Source of the DNA: Treponema sp.
GTDB lineage: Bacteria > Spirochaetota > Spirochaetia > Treponematales > Breznakiellaceae
Direction of reading: 5' to 3'
NCBI GenBank assembly: GCA_031290325.1
Contig: JAITNU010000145.1
Coordinates: forward strand, 1 to 19,837
DNA length: 19,837 nucleotides
The position numbers and the translations under genes are program-made. Below the pieces are notes generated by a model. It was not told the DNA's origin and searched no databases. It saw only the letters and a list, made by a program, of their open reading frames with translations. Each line of letters starts with the position of its first letter. Position 1 is the first letter of the stretch. Shown here piece after piece: positions 15,201 to 19,837 of the stretch.

Positions 15201-15781
15201 AGTTCCCGGCCCTGGTTCTCCATGAAGGTATGGAACTCCAGGGGTTTACTGATAGGGCTATAGTGCAGCACTGTTTCGGCGAAGAGTTCTTCCGCCAGGG
15301 TCCTGATCTTCTTGTCCGCCATGAGCACCTGGAGCGCGGGATCATCCCGGTGATCCAGCACAAAGGGCAGGCTGGCGTTTAGGGCCATATCCCAAACCGC
15401 CGGATCATCGCTCTTAAAATCCGGGCTAATCCCATAACGCGGGGCGGCAATGCGGGCAATGGTCGCGCAGAAAGAATCCAGCGTGGCGATCTTTGCCTTG
15501 TGAAAATTCGCCACCGCCTCCTGTGCCCGTTCATTATCCCGCTCTTTTGAAAGCAGCCCATAAATACGGGTGTACATCTCCCCAGCGGCCTTGTTGGTAA
15601 AGGTAAGGGTGAGAATCTCCTCCACCTGATAACCTCGCTCCATGACGAGCCAGGCATACCGGGCGGCTAGGACCTTGGTCTTCCCGGATCCCGCGCCGGC
15701 AGTAACAACCGCGTTGACCTGAGCGGTTGCAGCCTTCCGCTGTTCCGCGTCCAAATCCGCGAGCATGGTTTCACAGGACAT
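12212..15781 (-). CDS. addA: AddA helicase-nuclease subunit
   Basis: This 1189-residue UvrD-type (SF1A) helicase has a C-terminal PD-(D/E)XK nuclease, the motor subunit of AddAB, which resects double-strand DNA ends for RecA-dependent repair. Motifs in order: Walker A TAGAGSGKT (~28-35), LTLTFTNKAAGEM, Walker B IMIDEFQDNN, FVGDEKQSIYRFRGAD (III), LIHNYRS (IV), VRFMSIHKSKGLEFPVVF (V) and RRLLYVAMTRAE (VI). The nuclease part shows LVHGFLDA, GQIDLLFEV, YVVDFKTD and GQLAVYERA. I chose the ATG at 15781: GGAGG lies six bases upstream, and this removes an unlikely 33-residue N-terminal tail. It overlaps addB by 11 bases. AddA is preferred over RecB because of the AddB partner. Confidence 0.93.
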   Translation of the reverse strand: MSCETMLADLDAEQRKAATAQVNAVVTAGAGSGKTKVLAARYAWLVMERGYQVEEILTLTFTNKAAGEMYTRIYGLLSKERDNERAQEAVANFHKAKIATLDSFCATIARIAAPRYGISPDFKSDDPAVWDMALNASLPFVLDHRDDPALQVLMADKKIRTLAEELFAETVLHYSPISKPLEFHTFMENQGRELLAKWHTETQGVELFLETITQELKQVTKKTGKLYLNLNELLQTPMPPAPDIRPLLEKSGFCSGPTRTEFDEAALRQHIAGYFNRLLQLTSINLSGGNSGEFAIIKECIKELRNTRYGELESIANIVLQADIIAAVFPLVHEFQCQCNQQKREAGILTFDDISHLAVDALAQYPDIRQVYKDEIRAIMIDEFQDNNGLQRDLIFLLAEEPDRKALGIPSPAELCPDKLFFVGDEKQSIYRFRGADVSVFRSLAETLPAHSGGATLSLIHNYRSKPILIAAFNRIFGGMACPGVFPLVEENTADFEARYAPVHSSRSIDPQDLAKPPVHFCFLDKNHVPQDDPQWRSSDDIEAAFIAGKIREMVDGGYLVQDREGFIQRACTYSDFAVLQRSYSHQQSLEKQFKRARIPYNADRPIGIFNDAPINDLYNFLRLLVYPDDRVAYSALIRSPFMRLSDLTLSVCMLQETSENAIPFDEALEDRIPEAERELYRMGRARYQALAKAACTLPVTSLLTKLWYDEGYRYETLWSSDSQVYTELFDLFFELARDTDRRGKTLADFLDYLAALISQEERPDDLTLPAEREPGVRFMSIHKSKGLEFPVVFVYGCGSTVKSETNTKSVYFSETWGITLNLPQAEELPTNSGNYFFKLQQEEEKQKQVAELRRLLYVAMTRAESALFISATLPPPTKNEQELLEHQEYTEAFIRERLVQLREKREEHSISSFLDLLLPVLAPQNDEQPPFSIQKIPVSQQVPRELQAHKQSQPLPMRQAVEAAAPFYAGAKLISTPHGRPDSIPASSLQSRLYHGTLFDDEAGAVETDRIDRILEYAGLKPADFGTLVHGFLDARFNGKKPRILPKLLARLHETHVSLVWEAAHTMAEGFLNSELGKLGMTASYRETEFPFLSFVQSKGRRISGQIDLLFEVAPHEPAIYVVDFKTDHIEEPLRHAGQLAVYERAVSDIFGKPVRSWIFYLRSGNAVELTPYLKSVDIEKMVDALKV

Positions 15782-18683
15782 GGGCATCCTCCGTTCTATA
15801 GACATCCGTTCCAGGAGTAGCGTCACCGGAAGAACTGGCATTGAGTGAAAAGGTGGTCCGGCAGATATTCTTATAAACACAGGTCAAACAATCGGTAAAG
15901 GGGATTACTTCAGGGGAAAAGTGCAATCTTCCAATGGCCTGCTCAAAATGGCGTATATAGGTTTCCAGGGCATCCAGGGTCGGCTGATACTCTTCCCGGT
16001 CATGACCCTGTTTCCGCTCCGGTTTTCCCACCACCGCGGTGATATCATGCTGATTGATGCTCATGAAAAAGGCCCCGCCCACGGACACTCCCGTTTTTTC
16101 TTCGTATAATTTGACGTACACAGGCATCTGAAAATTCTTCAGCGGAAATGCCTCGGTGTCGGTACTGTCCTTTTTGGTTGGAGGGGTGCCGGTTTTATAA
16201 TCAATGATGCACGGCTCATGATCACGGGAAACCGACACCCGGTCGAGTTTTCCCTTGAGCAGAATCCCGCCCTGTACTGATTCCAGGACCGTTTCCAGCT
16301 CTCCCACGGAAAACCCCGCAAAGTATTTAAGTTCCGTTTGTAAGATCCGTGAAAGCCTTCTGGCAATCGCCCTGGATAGGGAAACCAGGATAGGCGCTGC
16401 CAGCGGCCCCTGAAAGGCGGGATACTGGCAGGCAGCCTCGTTGGTATACTGCCGTATCCAGGAACGGTAGTCCTCCAGGCGCCGGGGCTCAAAGCGCTGA
16501 TCCTCGGTGCGGATTCGGGTAAAGACCTTGCATAATATCTCGTGGTAGAGCATCCCCAGTGAGGCATCGTCCAAGAGGTTCGCTTCCAGGGAAAATTCCT
16601 CAAGGTTGAAGATTTTCTGAAAGAACCACAACGCGGGGCAGATGAAAAAGTTATTCAGGTCCGTGGCAGATACCTTGAGCAGTACGGCGGCTTGCTGCTT
16701 CTCCGAAACCGCAGTCCGCTGTTTTTCGGTAATCCGGCTGTTTACCAGTTGGCTATAATCCCCACAGGGAAAGGGGTCTTTAAGCAAATTGAATGACCCT
16801 GCCCTTGATCCTTCCAGAACGGTCCGCCACTGCTTAAAGCCCGCGTGCTGAATCGAAAAAAGCCGGGCTGGAAATGGATCCGCGTTTCCGGCGCTGCCCC
16901 CCCACCAGTCCCGTTCCAGCAGAAAGGGATCATGCGGCGGGACCGGAGCCGTCACCGTGGTGCCTGAAAAAAAGCTGTGGGGAATCACCCAGCCGGAAAC
17001 GGTTTCTTTTGCAGCGCTTATCCGGCTATAGGTTTTGAACGCCTCCTGCGCCCCGATACGGTACAGGCGGAAGAAGACCGCCGAAGCATCGGTGTCGGTG
17101 AGACCCAGCCGCTTGTCCTGCCGCAGAAACTTGAGGGGCTGATACAGGACCGTCGTCGCCTTCTGGGAGGCGTTGAGCACAAAGTGGCAGGTAAAGGGCG
17201 CCCCTGCTGCTGCTCGGTAGGGAAAAAGCCATACCCCTGGTTCCTGTCCCAGAGGACCTGAGCATTGTTTCTCCAAAACCGACACATAAAACGTGAAGGG
17301 TGAAACCGGAATACACTCAGGATACTCCCCTTCAAGCTCCACCAAAGCGGAGAGTTCTTCCATACACCGGCCAAGAATCGCGTCCCCCTGGGTTGAACAG
17401 GCATCCCGGCACAAGAACCCCTGCGCTGAATCAGGGGCCCCTTCCGAGGTTTCCGTCTGTGCGCCGGCTGCTTTGGACCAGCCCTGGAAGGCACGGTACT
17501 GTTTTCTGAGTTCGGTAAAACTTTTGGAATCAACGATAGCCCTCAAAGCAGCCTTCATATCTTCATAATACCGGCGGAGCCGCTCTTCCTGGGGACTTCT
17601 ACGGAAGGCTTCGATCCACACATCCCGTATTTGGCCGTTTTCACGATACGCGGACACGCAGTTGTTGGTGATACCGAATTCGATGAGTTTCCGGTTTAAG
17701 GCCGGATATCGCCAGGGGATGCGCTCGTTGAGGACCAGGGACTTCAGGGAGACAAAGGAAAAGTTATTGGCCACACAGTCTCGGATCAGGGGAAAGAGCC
17801 GTCCTGTCCCCTGAGCAGCCAAAGGCTGTCTCAACTGGGAGTGTACCGGAATATTGTAGAGAGAACATTCCCTGAGTATATAGGGTTCCAGGTCTTCAAG
17901 TTCCGGCACACTGAGGGCCATATCCTCATATAGTATCCCCTCTGTTTCATGGAGCCGGCGGAGTTCCAGGACCGTGGCCCGCAGCTCCGCCCGGAAAGAA
18001 TCGTAATAAAAGAAGGAAGCCGGACTTTCGGTTTCTGCATTGGTGATGAGGGTGATGGCCGGCGCGTCCCGGAGCTGTGCCTCATAGTCGGCAAAGTCTT
18101 CGATGGCCTCGGGGAAAAACAGATAATAGTGGTGATTGGTATGCTCCAGGGACAGCCGTTCCCAGCCCGGTTCAAAGAGACAGTGCTCTATGAGGAACCC
18201 GGCATACTCCCGCTCCAGGAGGGCAAAGTCCCGATCCTCATCGTCTTCCCCTATGAGGGCTTCCCGCTGGGTTTTCAGGCGCTTGAGGGCCGGGAGGATG
18301 GCGGTGATTTGTCCGGCGAAAATGCTCCCCCCTTCCGCAAACTCCAGGGGGATAAGGGAACGAAAGGGAAGCCCCGTTGCTGTGCCCGGCGCTTCCCGAT
18401 CTGAACTGCTCCTTTGGGCAGCCTCGGCGTTTTTCCTGATCAGGGCCTCGACAAAGAATTTTCTAAGCACCAGGGGCACCGGTTCCCGATCCCCCAGTTC
18501 CGCCTGGATAAGCTGTTCCTTAAACCGCTTCCAGGAGAGGAAACGGTTCAAGGCCACGGACCGGATCCCCCTCATGCCGGCTATGGTCCGCGCCCAGCGG
18601 GATGCTGCTATTTCTGAGGGAAATACGAAACGGCTGGTCTGATGAGGTATTTCCCTGGCAATGGTATTTAAAACGGTGTTCAT
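15771..18683 (-). CDS. addB: AddB-like nuclease subunit with Fe-S staple
   Basis: This 970-residue partner of AddA is much more diverged. The N-terminal two thirds resemble an inactivated helicase fold: there is no GxxGxGKT at the start (SRFVFPSEIAASRWARTIA sits there instead). The C-terminal PD-(D/E)XK nuclease is intact: KVSATDLNNFFICPALWFF, LLDDASLGMLYHEIL, KGKLDRVSV, CIIDYKTG and QMPVYVKLYEE. One Cys in FFICPALW plus C-x2-C-x5-C in DCLTCVYKNICRTTF match the four-cysteine 4Fe-4S staple of AddB nucleases. The start overlaps the stop of the upstream MEMO-like gene as ATGA with no clear Shine-Dalgarno, so translation is probably coupled. The middle of the protein is not assignable by eye. Confidence 0.88.
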   Translation of the reverse strand: MNTVLNTIAREIPHQTSRFVFPSEIAASRWARTIAGMRGIRSVALNRFLSWKRFKEQLIQAELGDREPVPLVLRKFFVEALIRKNAEAAQRSSSDREAPGTATGLPFRSLIPLEFAEGGSIFAGQITAILPALKRLKTQREALIGEDDEDRDFALLEREYAGFLIEHCLFEPGWERLSLEHTNHHYYLFFPEAIEDFADYEAQLRDAPAITLITNAETESPASFFYYDSFRAELRATVLELRRLHETEGILYEDMALSVPELEDLEPYILRECSLYNIPVHSQLRQPLAAQGTGRLFPLIRDCVANNFSFVSLKSLVLNERIPWRYPALNRKLIEFGITNNCVSAYRENGQIRDVWIEAFRRSPQEERLRRYYEDMKAALRAIVDSKSFTELRKQYRAFQGWSKAAGAQTETSEGAPDSAQGFLCRDACSTQGDAILGRCMEELSALVELEGEYPECIPVSPFTFYVSVLEKQCSGPLGQEPGVWLFPYRAAAGAPFTCHFVLNASQKATTVLYQPLKFLRQDKRLGLTDTDASAVFFRLYRIGAQEAFKTYSRISAAKETVSGWVIPHSFFSGTTVTAPVPPHDPFLLERDWWGGSAGNADPFPARLFSIQHAGFKQWRTVLEGSRAGSFNLLKDPFPCGDYSQLVNSRITEKQRTAVSEKQQAAVLLKVSATDLNNFFICPALWFFQKIFNLEEFSLEANLLDDASLGMLYHEILCKVFTRIRTEDQRFEPRRLEDYRSWIRQYTNEAACQYPAFQGPLAAPILVSLSRAIARRLSRILQTELKYFAGFSVGELETVLESVQGGILLKGKLDRVSVSRDHEPCIIDYKTGTPPTKKDSTDTEAFPLKNFQMPVYVKLYEEKTGVSVGGAFFMSINQHDITAVVGKPERKQGHDREEYQPTLDALETYIRHFEQAIGRLHFSPEVIPFTDCLTCVYKNICRTTFSLNASSSGDATPGTDVYRTEDAHVL

Positions 18684-19516
18684 CGCTTGTACCAGGCCAG
18701 GGCCGCGTATCCCACAAAAGAAGCGGGAAGCTCCCCATCCGGGTCTCCCGCATCGACGCTGGTTCCATAGCGTAAGAGTTCCGCATTACCTGTACCCTGG
18801 GATTGGGCAAAACCCATTACCCCAAGTACCGCCCCAACAGAACAGGCGGACTTATCCTCCCGGGCCTTTTCAAGGACCTTTTCAGGGTTTCCTTCCTCCA
18901 CCGCATGAATGAATGACCGGTCATTCACGTCCCTCACCCAGTCCAGGGCTTTTTTACCCCTGCCCTGAGGGGAAAAGTCGTAATTATCACCGTAATGGGT
19001 CAGGTCCGTGGAACCCAGCACCGCCATGTTCCGGCCCAGGGCGTTCCCAATCCGGCCTATCCGTTTTCCCGCCTCAAAAGAAGTGATTTCCCCAGGAAGC
19101 CGGAGCCAGAGCACCCGTGCATGAGGGATAAAATAACGGACCATGGGGAGCAGGACTTCAACCGTATTATCCTGATACCGGTCAGCCCCAAAGTGGCATT
19201 CTTTTTGAAGACTATCCCTGAATTCACCGTCAAGCTCAATATCCCCCAGCGGGGTTGAAACCCGGTCTTCTTGAGCAAAGAGCGGCGGCATTCCCGCCGG
19301 CACGTGCCCGCCGATGATAACCACCGTATCTGCCCCTGGATCAAGGGCAGATACGGAAGCGGCGGCTATAGTGCCTGCATAAAACCAGCCCGCATGAGGC
19401 GCCACTGCGGCAAGGGCAGGACGGGTGTTTTTAGGAATCCCCTCCAAAAATCCGGTGATTTGATCCTCCCGCTGGGGATACCATCCAGCAGGAAGGCACC
19501 TTCTCCTTATCATCAT
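18680..19516 (-). CDS. MEMO1-family (AmmeMemoRadiSam system protein B-like)
   Basis: This 278-residue protein belongs to the MEMO1/YjjA-like family, a fold related to extradiol dioxygenases that binds metal; its biochemical role in bacteria is unclear. Family blocks visible: AGWYP at residues ~10-14, VAPHAGWFYAG (~38-48), VVIIGGHVPAG where most members have GPNH/GPSH, DNTVEVLLPMVRYF where EHSLEVQLP is usual, GSTDLTHYG, and the C-terminal SFVGYAALAWYK. Several usual metal-site positions are thus altered. The first of two ATGs (19516) has GGAGG seven bases upstream. It is the first gene of the addB-addA operon (4-nt overlap). The AMMECR1 and radical-SAM partners that often accompany this family are not in the window. 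Confidence 0.88.
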   Translation of the reverse strand: MMIRRRCLPAGWYPQREDQITGFLEGIPKNTRPALAAVAPHAGWFYAGTIAAASVSALDPGADTVVIIGGHVPAGMPPLFAQEDRVSTPLGDIELDGEFRDSLQKECHFGADRYQDNTVEVLLPMVRYFIPHARVLWLRLPGEITSFEAGKRIGRIGNALGRNMAVLGSTDLTHYGDNYDFSPQGRGKKALDWVRDVNDRSFIHAVEEGNPEKVLEKAREDKSACSVGAVLGVMGFAQSQGTGNAELLRYGTSVDAGDPDGELPASFVGYAALAWYKR

Positions 19517-19551
19517 CGTTATACCTCCCCCGGCTTTTTTATTGCTTCAAT

Positions 19552-19572
19552 GTTTCAATCCACGCGCACGAC
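19552..19572 (-). other. Orphan sequence resembling an internally deleted type I-C CRISPR repeat
   Basis: On the minus strand the 21 bases begin GTCG and end GCGCGTGGATTGAAAC, matching from memory the first four and last sixteen bases of common type I-C repeats, with the central hairpin part missing. There is no second copy, spacer array or cas gene in the window, so this is at most a remnant. Confidence 0.3.
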
Positions 19573-19573
19573 C

Positions 19574-19599
19574 AAACCCCTTTCTTCACGGTGGGGTTT
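19574..19599. terminator. Possible terminator hairpin after trxB
   Basis: AAACCCC (19574-19580) and GGGGTTT (19593-19599) form a perfect 7-bp stem with a 12-nt loop. In trxB orientation it is not followed by a T-run, so termination efficiency is doubtful; on the plus strand it is followed by CTTTAT. Confidence 0.3.
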
Positions 19600-19663
19600 C
19601 TTTATATTGAACAATCAAGCGGTGCAGCCTGCGCCAAGACCTGGTGAACAATTATAGCGAAGG

Positions 19664-19837
19664 TCAGTAAGCCTCGATATATTCTGCCGCGCTGTGGGCC
19701 GCAACCGCGCCCTCGCCAGCGGCGACTACCACCTGCCGGAAGGGAGTAGCACGGACATCCCCGGCCACGAAAAGTCCGGGCACGGAACTGGCCATTGCTT
19801 GATCCGTAACAATATACCCCTTTTCATCGGTCCGGGC
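19664..19837 (-). CDS. trxB: Thioredoxin reductase, C-terminal fragment (5' end beyond window)
   Basis: The last 57 codons of an NADPH-dependent flavoenzyme of the thioredoxin reductase family, which reduces oxidised thioredoxin. The visible residues read ARTDEKGYIVTD, then SVPGLFVAGDVR (the second FAD-binding motif, typical GxFAAGDV), then FRQVVVAAGEGAVAAHSAAEYIE before the TGA. This C-terminal pattern is highly characteristic of TrxB. The redox CxxC and NADPH-binding parts lie outside the window, so a related flavin reductase cannot be fully excluded. It is followed by a 147-bp gap before the MEMO-like gene and is probably a separate unit. Confidence 0.88.
   Translation of the reverse strand, partial: ARTDEKGYIVTDQAMASSVPGLFVAGDVRATPFRQVVVAAGEGAVAAHSAAEYIEAY

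Larger units (their letters stand above)
19517..19663. other. Gap between trxB and the MEMO-like gene
   Basis: This 147-bp gap contains a CRISPR-repeat-like remnant (19552-19572), a 7-bp hairpin (19574-19599), a small stem GGTGCA/TGCGCC near 19620-19634 and a TATAAT on the minus strand (19656-19651) with no good -35. The promoter of the MEMO-addB-addA operon cannot be placed with confidence. Confidence 0.4.

Noticed and set aside
15782..15880. N-terminal extension of AddA to 15880
   Set aside because: The added 33 residues match nothing in UvrD-type helicases and lie within addB. The ATG at 15781 has GGAGG at ideal spacing.
19517..19663. A CRISPR array next to trxB
   Set aside because: Only one partial repeat-like sequence is present, with no spacing pattern and no cas genes.
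1..19837. tRNA and rRNA genes
   Set aside because: No cloverleaf with a T-loop GTTCGA-type motif and no rRNA signature was seen on either strand while reading the gaps.

Overview
The window looks like a chromosomal segment from a spirochaete, most likely a free-living or gut Treponema-type organism. The main evidence is the co-directional run rbfA-truB-ribF-rpsO-pnp-dut followed by two LptF/LptG-type permeases, an order I recall as typical of spirochaetes. The large dCache chemoreceptor and a lipoprotein with a loose spirochaetal lipobox fit this. Species cannot be fixed from the sequence alone. Almost every gene is on the minus strand; the only convincing plus-strand gene is a small Xre-type regulator.

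Layout. (1) Positions 1-945 (minus) hold the N-terminal 315 codons of a lipoprotein made of tandem ~100-residue repeats. It runs off the left edge. Its promoter lies back-to-back with that of a plus-strand HTH gene (1281-1613), and about 255 nt of strongly hairpinned leader separate promoter and start codon. (2) Positions 1754-9147 (minus) form a tight operon read rbfA > truB > ribF > rpsO > pnp > dut > lptF > lptG, with overlapping or nearly touching genes. It covers ribosome maturation, rRNA/tRNA handling, RNA decay, flavin and nucleotide metabolism, and envelope lipid export. A strong promoter at 9557-9585 precedes a leader of about 400 nt. (3) Positions 9659-11770 (minus) hold a chemoreceptor with its own promoter, standing where infB is commonly found in related gene orders. 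An AT-rich 440-bp gap with two large inverted-repeat structures lies upstream of it. (4) Positions 12212-19516 (minus) form a second operon: a MEMO1/AmmeMemoRadiSam-B-like protein, AddB (PD-(D/E)XK nuclease with an Fe-S staple and no visible Walker A), and AddA (UvrD-type helicase-nuclease). These are coupled by 4-nt and 11-nt overlaps. (5) Positions 19664-19837 (minus) hold the C-terminal 57 residues of thioredoxin reductase. The short gap after it contains a hairpin and a 21-nt sequence resembling an internally deleted type I-C CRISPR repeat.

The least explained parts are the structured leader of the repeat lipoprotein, the two inverted-repeat elements around the chemoreceptor promoter, the long leader of the rbfA operon, the orphan CRISPR-repeat-like remnant, and a RibF that seems to lack the riboflavin-kinase signature.
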